DNA from: Chryseobacterium formosum
GTDB taxonomy: Bacteria; Bacteroidota; Bacteroidia; Flavobacteriales; Weeksellaceae
Assembly (NCBI RefSeq): GCF_026460885.1
Contig: NZ_JAOVZW010000008.1
Span: forward strand, 310,001-374,000
Length of the DNA: 64,000 bases
Reading direction: 5' to 3'
Under the pieces are notes generated by a model, which worked only from the letters and a program-made list of their open reading frames with translations, was not told where the DNA came from and ran no database searches. The position numbers and the translations under genes were made by a program. This document shows positions 1-7,293 of the stretch, piece after piece; the stretch's first letter is position 1, and each line of letters starts with the position of its first letter.

Positions 1-531
1 TATGAATTAAATAATTTAAAAGGAATTATAGATTGGAATAAAACCGAGAATGCAATTTTAGTACACGCCAGTTTTGACCCTCTGTCTAAGAGTTTGGAGG
101 AAAAATACCCCAATTTAAATTTAACAGTTTGTGATATTTTCGGAAATCGCCATGAACAGGAAAAAGGAATTGAAACTTCAAAGAAAATATTTCCTCCGAA
201 TCCTAAAGAAATAAAAATAAAACCTCATCAATTACCTTTTGAAGATAAATCTCAAGATGTAATTCTTGCCGTAACTGCACTTCACGAAATTTTGGAACAT
301 GACCAAAGAGTTCTGTTTTTTAAAGAAGCTAAAAGAGTTTTAAAAGATGACGGTTTAATTATCCTTTCAGAGCAGTTCAGAGATTTTACCAATTTTGTTT
401 TCTTCAACATCGGAGCTTTTCATTTTTTAAGTAAAAAACAATGGAAAACAGCTATTTCTGAGGCAGTTTTGAAGATTGTTGAAAATAAAAAGATTACTCC
501 TTTTGCAAATATGTTGATTGTTAAAAAATAA
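1..531 (+). CDS. Class I SAM-dependent methyltransferase, 5'-truncated by window edge
   Basis: The reading frame is open from the first base, so this is the C-terminal 176 residues of a longer protein rather than a gene starting at the TTG at 94. The segment QLPFEDKSQDVI followed by ALHEI, and then RVLKDDGLIILSEQ, matches the post-motif-I acidic loop and the motif II/III strands of the Methyltransf_11 fold. The glycine-rich SAM loop would lie upstream, outside the window. The substrate cannot be told. The stop is TAA at 529-531, and the next gene converges from the opposite strand after 27 bases. Confidence is good for the fold and low for any specific reaction. Confidence 0.7.
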   Translation, partial: YELNNLKGIIDWNKTENAILVHASFDPLSKSLEEKYPNLNLTVCDIFGNRHEQEKGIETSKKIFPPNPKEIKIKPHQLPFEDKSQDVILAVTALHEILEHDQRVLFFKEAKRVLKDDGLIILSEQFRDFTNFVFFNIGAFHFLSKKQWKTAISEAVLKIVENKKITPFANMLIVKK

Positions 532-558
532 GGAAATAACTATTCGAAAAGAAAGATA

Positions 559-948
559 TTAAACAACCGCCTTTTTCTTTTCCTTTTTTTCCAAAAGATT
601 CTTGCAATCCTTAGCTTTTTCAGGATCATAAACATGATATTTTGTTTCCCATTCTTCCAATTGATATAAAATAGGCAAAAGCGCCAAACCTTTTTCTGTC
701 AACGAATATTCAACTCTTGGCGGAAGCTCTTTAAACTCTTCACGGATAATTAAACCATCGTTTTCCATTTCTCGTAATTGGTCGGTCAGAACTTTTCTGG
801 AAATCACATTAATTCTCACGGCAAGCTCGCCAAAACGTAATTTTCGGTCTTTAATAACCAATACAATAATTGGTTTCCATTTGCTTCCTAAAGCAGACAT
901 TGCTTTGCCTAAAGGACAGCTGTATTGCATCAATTCGTTCTTTTTCAT
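559..948 (-). CDS. HxlR family winged-helix transcriptional regulator
   Basis: 129 residues from the ATG at 948; an in-frame TTG four codons upstream is possible but less likely. The N-terminal CPLGKAMSALGSKWKPII is the HxlR signature (conserved Cys near residue 11, then GxKW). A winged helix follows (about 20-105, with RFGELAVRI, RKVLTDQLREME, GLI and YSLTEKG). The C-terminal tail is lysine-rich. HxlR proteins often sense electrophiles or oxidants through the N-terminal cysteine. It is divergent from the Old Yellow Enzyme gene at 1167, and five GTTAC elements lie between them, so it very likely controls that gene and itself. The family is secure; the inducer is unknown. Confidence 0.9.
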   Translation of the reverse strand: MKKNELMQYSCPLGKAMSALGSKWKPIIVLVIKDRKLRFGELAVRINVISRKVLTDQLREMENDGLIIREEFKELPPRVEYSLTEKGLALLPILYQLEEWETKYHVYDPEKAKDCKNLLEKKEKKKAVV

Positions 949-1040
949 AGTAGAATCCAATTAATCAGATTATAAAAAATTTAAAAATAAAATCTTTTGT
1001 TCCTTTTTTACTTCATCGAATCTTCGATTTGTAATTAAAA

Positions 1041-1144
1041 AGTACCTGTTACTTTCAGGTTACTAATGTAAGTTACTGCAAAGTTACCACTATTTTCTTA
1101 TTGAAAGATACAAAAACGAACTATTATTAGTTACTTTGTGTAAC
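1041..1144. promoter_or_regulatory. Array of GTTAC elements, candidate HxlR operator
   Basis: GTTAC occurs at 1048, 1059, 1072 and 1083 on the plus strand (spacings 11, 13, 11), and again at 1130 as the left arm of GTTAC-TTTGT-GTAAC (1130-1144). AGTACCTG and CAGGTTACT also form an imperfect dyad at 1041-1065. The 1130 element overlaps TTACTTTG, a 7/8 match to the flavobacterial -7 box TAnnTTTG. It lies between the divergent HxlR and OYE genes. Its operator role is inferred from position and symmetry. Confidence 0.6.
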
Positions 1145-1166
1145 AATTATAAAAATTACTTAAAAA

Positions 1167-2228
1167 ATGAGCACAGAATCATTGTTTAAACCTTTTCAAT
1201 ACAAGAATTTAACACTTAAAAATAGAATCGTAATGGCTCCGATGACGAGAGCACAATCTGATAATGGAGTTCCAACTCAGCAAATTGCAGATTATTATGC
1301 AAGAAGAGCTGCTTCAGAAGTGGGATTAATTCTTTCTGAAGGAACAGTAATCAACAGACCGGGTTCTAAAAATATTCAAAACATTCCTGATTTTTATGGA
1401 ACAGAAGCATTAAACGGTTGGAAAAACGTAATCGATGCAGTTCATCAAAATGGAGGAAAAATGGGACCGCAAATCTGGCATGTTGGAGATACAAGAAGTT
1501 CAGCAGATTATCCTTTGGTTGATATGGAAAAAGCATCCACAATGACTTTGGAAGATATTCAGGATACGATTGCTCAGTTTGCAGCTTCAGCAAAATCAGC
1601 CAAAGATTTAGGATTTGATGTTTTAGAAATTCACGGAGCTCATGGATATTTGATTGACCAGTTTTTCTGGGAAGTTACCAACACGAGAACCGACGAATAT
1701 GGTGGAAAAACGTTGAAAGAAAGAAGCAAATTTGCAGTGGATGTCGTTAAAGCAATGAGAGCTGCGGTTGGTGAAGACTTTACGATTATTATTCGTCTTT
1801 CTCAATGGAAACAGCAGGATTATAAAAGCAGATTAGCTGTAAATCCTACTGAAATGGAAGATTGGTTGCTGCCTTTAAAAGAAGCTGGAGTTGATATTTT
1901 TCACTGTTCACAAAGACGTTTTTGGGAACCGGAATTTGAAGGGTCTGACATAAATTTTGCAGGTTGGGCGAAAAAGATTACAGGTCAACCGACAATTACG
2001 GTAGGTTCCGTAGGATTGAACGGTGATTTCATGGCAGCTTTTGCTGGAGAAGGTTCTGAAAAAGCAGATTTGAAAGAATTGTTGAGAAGGCTTGAACGTC
2101 AGGATTTTGATTTGGTTGCAGTTGGTCGTGCTTTGTTGAGCGATTATCAATGGGCAAAGAAAATAAAAGATGGAAGAGTAGAAGAGCTTGCCAATTTTGA
2201 AGGTTCAAGCTTAGGCGTTCTTTACTAA
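1167..2228 (+). CDS. Alkene reductase, Old Yellow Enzyme family (NADH:flavin oxidoreductase)
   Basis: 353 residues, normal for an NemA/XenB-type OYE: an FMN-dependent TIM barrel that reduces activated C=C bonds (enals, quinones, nitro compounds) with NAD(P)H, in the cytoplasm. Visible marks are LKNRIVMAPMTRAQSD at the N-terminus, QIWHVGD at about 102, HGAHGYLIDQFF with the substrate-binding H156 and H159, NTRTDEYGG, and the FMN-phosphate loop VGRALLSDY near the C-terminus. It is divergent from the HxlR gene, a common pairing in electrophile-stress modules. Physiological substrate unknown. Confidence 0.93.
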   Translation: MSTESLFKPFQYKNLTLKNRIVMAPMTRAQSDNGVPTQQIADYYARRAASEVGLILSEGTVINRPGSKNIQNIPDFYGTEALNGWKNVIDAVHQNGGKMGPQIWHVGDTRSSADYPLVDMEKASTMTLEDIQDTIAQFAASAKSAKDLGFDVLEIHGAHGYLIDQFFWEVTNTRTDEYGGKTLKERSKFAVDVVKAMRAAVGEDFTIIIRLSQWKQQDYKSRLAVNPTEMEDWLLPLKEAGVDIFHCSQRRFWEPEFEGSDINFAGWAKKITGQPTITVGSVGLNGDFMAAFAGEGSEKADLKELLRRLERQDFDLVAVGRALLSDYQWAKKIKDGRVEELANFEGSSLGVLY

Positions 2229-2366
2229 AAACATAGTGAATTGTTGTTTATTTCGTGGTCAATTTTATTATTTAAACTTTATTTCCACTATTCACCTGCG
2301 AAATAAAATGGGCAGTTCACTTTTATTTTACACATAATTTTACCTAATATTTTTTTGATTTTAGAG

Positions 2367-2400
2367 AAACCGTTTTCAAATTTTGAGAACGGTTTTGTTT
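2367..2400 (+). terminator. Probable intrinsic terminator downstream of OYE gene
   Basis: AAACCGTTTTC and GAGAACGGTTT pair (one G-U) around a short loop and are followed by TTGTTTTT. It lies about 140 bases past the OYE stop. Confidence 0.6.
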
Positions 2401-2417
2401 TTATTAAATTGATTTTT

Positions 2418-2584
2418 TTAAACGCAAAGTCCGCAAAGGTTTTTGTTATCACTTGCTGCATATTTTCCGTTCGCAAAGGCACTTCGTTCAGCTAAGGCTT
2501 AAATTTCTTTGCTGAGTGAAACGCCTTTGCGAACAAAAAATATTTTCAATAATTTCAAAAAAATCTTTGTGAACTCTGCGTTTA
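2418..2584. repeat. Nested palindromic intergenic repeat element
   Basis: The outer arms at 2420-2440 (TAAACGCAAAGTCCGCAAAG) and 2565-2584 pair with three mismatches in 20. Inside are perfect 12-bp arms GTTCGCAAAGGC (2469-2480) and GCCTTTGCGAAC (2523-2534). The whole could fold as a cruciform or a long RNA hairpin. Similar 'CGCAAAG' elements are frequent between genes in flavobacteria (general knowledge); no transposase is present. Confidence 0.6.
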
Positions 2585-2591
2585 GAACTAC

Positions 2592-2620
2592 AAAAAACCG
2601 CCTGAAAAAAATTCAGACGG
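2592..2620 (-). terminator. Intrinsic terminator of the C1 peptidase gene
   Basis: On the minus strand CCGTCTGAA pairs with TTCAGGCGG (G-U tolerant), followed by TTTTTTG. Confidence 0.75.
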
Positions 2621-2673
2621 CCTATTAACAAGTTTAAATATCTAATTGTCACCTAGACAATCATGATTTCTTT

Positions 2674-3876
2674 TTATAAACCAATACTTTTCGTTGGTTT
2701 TAATTGCTTTCTGATATTTTTCGGAATTGCATTTTTGTGAACTAAAATTGCAGTCGATTTATACTCAACATACGGTCTTGTCACGTACAAATATCCTTCA
2801 AAATCGTTGGTTACGCCCCAAGAGTTTTTCACCATATAATATTCTTTTCCAGACTGATCTTTTGCCAAACCTACGATGTGCATTCCGTGATCATCGGTTG
2901 TAGAAAGGTTATTCAACGCTTTCTGACGCATATCTTCCGTAATGGTTTTATCTCTTTTCGGCTCTGTGAATAATGTTCCGCTGTTGTTTTTGTTGATTTG
3001 ATCCAAATCTGTATCCGGAACATAAGCAACTCCGTTTTTATAAGAAAAATAAGGTTCAGAAACATCGGTTGCCCAACCTACAGAATATCCTTTAGTTACG
3101 GCATTATCAATAATTGCAGTAAGGTCTTTCATCGGAACATTCCAGTCAGAATCGTGGCTCCAGTTATCAGGAATCGGAACTACGAATTTCTGATAATAAG
3201 GATAATCTTTGTATGAAGAAATTTCAACATAATCTTCAGGATTTATTCCTACAACTTCTTTAGCAAAAGTTTTAGGAGTATAATTTTTCCCTTCATACGT
3301 AAAGTTTGTCGGAACTTTTCCTAAATATTCATCCAGAATTGCATCTACAGAATCCATCCAGTTATCAGATAGTTTTCCTTTTGAAGAAGCTTCAACCAGA
3401 CTGTCTAAAACCGGTTTCAGTTTTCCCTGCATTTCTTTAAAATTATTTAAAGATTGTCCTGCTTTCAAACCAGTATAAACATCTTGTGGAACTGCACCAT
3501 ATTTTTTGTACATATTGACCACATCGTGAAGCTCACCTCCGTCTCCCCAACTGATTGCTCCGTTGTTTAAAACGTACAATTTTGCTTTATCGTGATAAGA
3601 ATTTCTTGCAGTAAAGATTTCAGCCAAATCAACTGGTTTTTTACCCATCCTCTGCATTTCAGACTCAAGGAAAGAGTTTCCTGAATAACTCCAGCAAGTT
3701 CCTGACGAACCTTGGTTTTTTACCGAAGTTGCTCCTACATCTTTCAATGTAGTAAACTGGAAATTAGCATTTTGAGACTGATTGTTCTTCAACTTGTTGA
3801 TCAGGTCATCCTGAGCAAACATCATACTTCCTGCGCATAAAACAAAAAGTAGTGACGCAAATCTTTTGTTTTTCAT
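2674..3876 (-). CDS. Secreted C1 family cysteine peptidase, bleomycin hydrolase (C1B)-like
   Basis: 400 residues beginning with a Sec signal peptide (KNKR, hydrophobic core, cleavage after MMFA). The catalytic cysteine is C61 in NQGSSGTCWSYS, the histidine is H333 in DHGMHIVGLAKD, and the asparagine is N351 in MVKNSWG. This is the full papain-like C/H/N set with the GMHIVG variant typical of the bleomycin hydrolase/PepC branch. Unlike cytosolic PepC it is exported, so it probably trims peptides in the periplasm or outside. It stands alone with its own terminator. Confidence 0.92.
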   Translation of the reverse strand: MKNKRFASLLFVLCAGSMMFAQDDLINKLKNNQSQNANFQFTTLKDVGATSVKNQGSSGTCWSYSGNSFLESEMQRMGKKPVDLAEIFTARNSYHDKAKLYVLNNGAISWGDGGELHDVVNMYKKYGAVPQDVYTGLKAGQSLNNFKEMQGKLKPVLDSLVEASSKGKLSDNWMDSVDAILDEYLGKVPTNFTYEGKNYTPKTFAKEVVGINPEDYVEISSYKDYPYYQKFVVPIPDNWSHDSDWNVPMKDLTAIIDNAVTKGYSVGWATDVSEPYFSYKNGVAYVPDTDLDQINKNNSGTLFTEPKRDKTITEDMRQKALNNLSTTDDHGMHIVGLAKDQSGKEYYMVKNSWGVTNDFEGYLYVTRPYVEYKSTAILVHKNAIPKNIRKQLKPTKSIGL

Positions 3877-4242
3877 AAGTAACGAATCTATTTGTTTTAA
3901 AGATGGTTTTAAATTTCTCTTAATTATTAAATGAAATTTTTTCAGCTTTAAATTATATTCTAAATAGTCTGCAATGTTAAGGATATGTTACAAGATTTAA
4001 TGTTAAAAAAGGGTTAAAATTAAATGCGAGAGTTTTAGCGAATTAAAGAAATAATGTTTTTAGACTTTTATACAAATTTTGCTTGTCCTTATTTGAATAT
4101 TAATTTTCAACATTACATTGAGTTTAAATCTACCAACTATCAACTAAAAACTATCAACAACTTTTCCTATTTTTAAAAAAAGTTTACAATGTTTCCAACC
4201 TGCGAGAAATTTCCTGCATCTATAAGAGTATAAAGCCTGACT
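3877..4242. other. Intergenic region between divergent peptidase and sigma-factor genes
   Basis: 366 bases of AT-rich sequence that must hold the promoters of both divergent genes. No ORF or strong hairpin was found. The last 40 bases before the sigma gene are noticeably less AT-rich. No clear TAnnTTTG box was located for the sigma gene, compatible with an autoregulated ECF promoter, but this is not shown. Confidence 0.5.
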
Positions 4243-4761
4243 ATGGAAAAAGAATTACTGATAGAATGCCAACGGAACGACCGCAACGCACAGCGGAAGG
4301 TTTACGAAAAAATGGCGGGCAAGCTGTACTCAGTCTGCAAACGCTATCTGAAAAACGATGAAGACATCGAGGAGGTATTGGCCGATACTTTCTATAAAAT
4401 CTTTACGAAACTTAATCAACTACAAAATCATGATATTTTCGAAGCCTGGGCAAAGAAAATTGCGGTAAATGAATGTCTCCAGAAATTAAGAAGTATGAAA
4501 GCGCTCGACGTTTCTTTGGAAGAAGAGTTTATGGAATCGACAGGCTCTCCTACAGACAGTATTTCTTTTGAAAAAGATATTCTGAAGTTGCTCAATTTTT
4601 TACCCGAAGGCTGCAGAGCGATTTTTAATCTGTTTGCGATTGAAGGTTATCCTCATAAGGAGATTGCAACGATGCTTTCAATAAGCGAAGGGACATCAAA
4701 ATCTCAACTGAATTTTGCAAGAAAAAAATTGCAGGAACTCTTGGTCAATCACAACATTTAA
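4243..4761 (+). CDS. ECF-type RNA polymerase sigma factor
   Basis: 172 residues, normal for an extracytoplasmic-function sigma-70. Region 2 spans about residues 10-80 (KMAGKLYSVCKRYLKNDEDIEEVLADTF) and region 4 about 112-168 (LPEGCRAIFNLFAIEGYPHKEIA, with the HTH SISEGTSKSQLNFARKKL). The ATG at 4243 gives the standard N-terminus. Eleven bases separate it from the next gene, whose protein begins like a Bacteroidota anti-sigma factor (short soluble head, one membrane helix). The pair therefore looks like a sigma/anti-sigma module heading the plug/barrel/A2M locus. Target promoters are unknown. Confidence 0.93.
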   Translation: MEKELLIECQRNDRNAQRKVYEKMAGKLYSVCKRYLKNDEDIEEVLADTFYKIFTKLNQLQNHDIFEAWAKKIAVNECLQKLRSMKALDVSLEEEFMESTGSPTDSISFEKDILKLLNFLPEGCRAIFNLFAIEGYPHKEIATMLSISEGTSKSQLNFARKKLQELLVNHNI

Positions 4762-4772
4762 ACTTTTACACA

Positions 4773-7226
4773 ATGGAAAATAATCACGATATAGATAAAA
4801 AATTCAATGAGGCTTCTCAATCTTTGGAAGAACCTGCGACTTTTCCGGGTTTTGATAAAGTTTGGGCAAAAGTTGAAGAAAAATTAGATAAAAAAGACGA
4901 CAAAAAGAAAGTAATCCCAATTTGGTTTCCCTACGGAATTGCTGCAAGTTTGATCATTGGTTTGGGTGCGTTTTATTTTATTAATAAAAATGATGTTTCT
5001 GAAATTAATAAAAATGAAATTACTCAGAATACAGTTTTACCAAAAGTTAATTCAGATATCCGAGCAATTGACAGTACGGTAAAATCTAATATTGAGAAGG
5101 AAATTCATGCTCAAAAAGATATTCAGAAACCTGAAGTTTTGGCTTATGAATCGGTTGTTCCTGTACCTGAAATTTCTCCTATTTACCATAATGAAATACC
5201 TCCACAAAGCTCAAATGTTACAAAAGATAATATTGTTTACATGGAACCAAACCATGATGGAGTTTTGGATGAAGAGGATAAAGAAACCAAGATTGAAGAA
5301 GTGGTGTTAATTGGTTATAAAACTACGACTAAACAATCTGCTGTAACTAGCACAATGAAATTATCTGCTAACAATACAACATCTTCACAACGAAAAAATT
5401 ATCTTGATCAATCAAAATTTGACGGATATATTAATCGTCCAAGTGCTAATGTATTGAATATAGCTCAAGGTCAACTAGCTGGAGTCAATATTAGTACTGG
5501 AAGTGGTCAACCTGGTTCAAAACCGACTGTTATGATTAGAGGATTTAGTAGTTTAAACGAAAATACACAGCCATTATATGTGATTAATGGTATTCCACAA
5601 AATGCTGATGAATTCAGAAAATTAAATCCAAATTCAATTAAGAGTATGGAAGTTTTAAAAGATGCCTCCGCAACAGCAATCTATGGAAACAGAGGTTCGA
5701 ACGGAGTTATTATTATCAAAACTAAAAAACTTTCGAGAAAAGAAAGAAAAGCTTTTGAAAAACTACAAAAAGTTCATGACAGTATTAATGCATCAAAACA
5801 AATTCAGCAAATCAATAATGAAGAATACGATGCTTTCGTAGAAAACCCTTTTGAGTTAACGAAAAATCAATCAGTCTCTACATTTTCAATTGATGTGGAT
5901 AAAGCGGCGTATTCCAACATTCGAAGAATGATTAACAATGGAGAATATGTGAATAAAAATGCAGTGAGAATTGAGGAAATGATTAATTATTTTAAATATG
6001 ATTATCCTCAACCGAAAAATGATCAGCCATTTTCTATCAATACAGAATACAACGATTCTCCTTGGAATAGCAAACATAAGTTATTGAAAATTGGTTTGCA
6101 AGGAAAAGAAATTCCGACAGATAAACTTCCGAATTCAAACTTTGTTTTTTTGATTGATGTTTCGGGTTCGATGGATGAACCGAATAAATTACCGCTTCTA
6201 AAATCTTCTTTTAAAGTTCTTTTAGAGCAGTTAAGACCAACTGATAAAGTAGGAATTGTTGTTTATGCCGGAAGTGCAGGAATGGTTTTACCTCCCACTT
6301 CAGCAAAAGAAAAAAACAAAATTATAGAAGCTTTAGATGAACTTCAGGCAGGCGGAAGTACAGCAGGCGGACAGGGAATTGAACTGGCGTATAAATTGGC
6401 TCAGGAAAATTTCATCAAAAATGGAAACAACCGTGTCATCATTGCAACAGACGGAGATTTCAATGTTGGAGCATCTTCTACAGACGACCTTCAGAGTTTG
6501 GTGGAAGAAAAAAGAAAATCGGGAGTTTTTCTTACTTGTCTAGGTTTCGGAATGGGAAATTTCAAAGACAATCGAATGGAAACTCTAGCGAATAAAGGCA
6601 ACGGAAATTATGCGTACATCGATAATCTTCAGGAAGCCAATAAATTTCTTGGAAAAGAGTTTGCCGATAGTATGTACGCGATTGCTAAAGATGTAAAAAT
6701 TCAGATTGAATTCAATCCGAAATATGTGAAATCTTACCGTTTGATTGGTTACGAAAACCGAAAACTGAAGAATGAAGATTTTACCAACGATAAAATTGAT
6801 GCGGGAGAATTGGGAACCGGACATACCGTTACCGCTTTATACGAAGTCATCCCGAATGATGTGAATTCTGAATTTTTACCAAAAGAAAATGATTTAAAGT
6901 ATACTAAAAATACAAATGATGAAAATTTTAATGATGAATTGGCAACCGTAAAATTCAGGTACAAAAAACCTGATGGTGATCAAAGTTCTGAAATTATTCA
7001 GGTAGTTAAAAATACCAATCAATCTTTTTCATCTTCAAGCAATGACTTCAAATTTGCTTCATCTGTGGCTTGGTTCGGATTGGTTTTAAGAAATTCTGCT
7101 TTAATCAAAAATAAGGATTTAAAAGAAATAGAAAATCTTGCTAAAAAGGGTAGAGGGAAAGATGATGAAGGTTACAGAGCTGAGTTTGTGAGATTAGTGG
7201 AAACATACAGGTCGACACAAAAATAA
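4773..7226 (+). CDS. Anti-sigma-like membrane protein fused to SusC-type plug and YfbK-type VWA domain
   Basis: 817 residues in an unusual order. Residues 1-46 are a charged soluble head (FPGFDKVWAKVEEKLDKK) like those of Bacteroidota anti-sigma proteins. Residues 47-70 are a single membrane helix (GIAASLIIGLGAFYF). About 174-316 is a SusC/RagA plug with the signature PLYVINGI, SMEVLKDASATAIYGNRG and NGVIIIKTK. From about 345 to the end it is a YfbK-type von Willebrand factor A protein: N-terminal ENPFELTK region, a MIDAS motif DVSGS at 462-466, and the C-terminal DUF3520-like region ending GYRAEFVRLV. There is no signal peptidase site, so it should be anchored in the inner membrane with plug and VWA in the periplasm. 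From about residue 348 on it closely resembles the lipoprotein at 14671. Domain calls are confident; the signalling role is inference. Confidence 0.88.
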   Translation: MENNHDIDKKFNEASQSLEEPATFPGFDKVWAKVEEKLDKKDDKKKVIPIWFPYGIAASLIIGLGAFYFINKNDVSEINKNEITQNTVLPKVNSDIRAIDSTVKSNIEKEIHAQKDIQKPEVLAYESVVPVPEISPIYHNEIPPQSSNVTKDNIVYMEPNHDGVLDEEDKETKIEEVVLIGYKTTTKQSAVTSTMKLSANNTTSSQRKNYLDQSKFDGYINRPSANVLNIAQGQLAGVNISTGSGQPGSKPTVMIRGFSSLNENTQPLYVINGIPQNADEFRKLNPNSIKSMEVLKDASATAIYGNRGSNGVIIIKTKKLSRKERKAFEKLQKVHDSINASKQIQQINNEEYDAFVENPFELTKNQSVSTFSIDVDKAAYSNIRRMINNGEYVNKNAVRIEEMINYFKYDYPQPKNDQPFSINTEYNDSPWNSKHKLLKIGLQGKEIPTDKLPNSNFVFLIDVSGSMDEPNKLPLLKSSFKVLLEQLRPTDKVGIVVYAGSAGMVLPPTSAKEKNKIIEALDELQAGGSTAGGQGIELAYKLAQENFIKNGNNRVIIATDGDFNVGASSTDDLQSLVEEKRKSGVFLTCLGFGMGNFKDNRMETLANKGNGNYAYIDNLQEANKFLGKEFADSMYAIAKDVKIQIEFNPKYVKSYRLIGYENRKLKNEDFTNDKIDAGELGTGHTVTALYEVIPNDVNSEFLPKENDLKYTKNTNDENFNDELATVKFRYKKPDGDQSSEIIQVVKNTNQSFSSSSNDFKFASSVAWFGLVLRNSALIKNKDLKEIENLAKKGRGKDDEGYRAEFVRLVETYRSTQK

Positions 7227-7235
7227 CATTTCAAA

Positions 7236-7267
7236 AAAAGAAATTTCTTCGGAGATTTCTTTTTTTT
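7236..7267 (+). terminator. Strong hairpin terminator with UUCG tetraloop inside the locus
   Basis: A 12-bp stem (AAAAGAAATTTC with GAGATTTCTTTT, one G-U) is closed by C(TTCG)G and followed by TTTTTTTCTC. It lies between the plug-VWA gene and the barrel gene, so it either ends the sigma/anti-sigma transcript or attenuates read-through into the barrel/A2M genes. Confidence 0.8.
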
Positions 7268-7293
7268 CTCTATTTTTAGAAATATTATTGAAG

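Larger units (their letters stand above)
2229..2673. other. Intergenic region with two terminators and a nested inverted repeat
   Basis: A 445-base gap between the OYE stop and the convergent C1 peptidase gene. It holds a plus-strand terminator hairpin (2367-2400), a 167-bp nested palindromic element (2418-2584) and a minus-strand terminator (2592-2620). No credible ORF was seen; a 64-codon minus-strand frame at 2288-2482 runs through the repeat and is rejected. Confidence 0.7.

Noticed and set aside
2288..2482. 64-codon minus-strand ORF
   Set aside because: It lies across a terminator hairpin and one arm of the palindromic element; no protein-like features.
4773..7226. Fusion of two genes by an assembly error at the plug/VWA junction
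   Set aside because: The frame is open through all domains, the A2M protein carries an independent similar plug, and the linker is normal coding sequence, so a real fusion is more likely.
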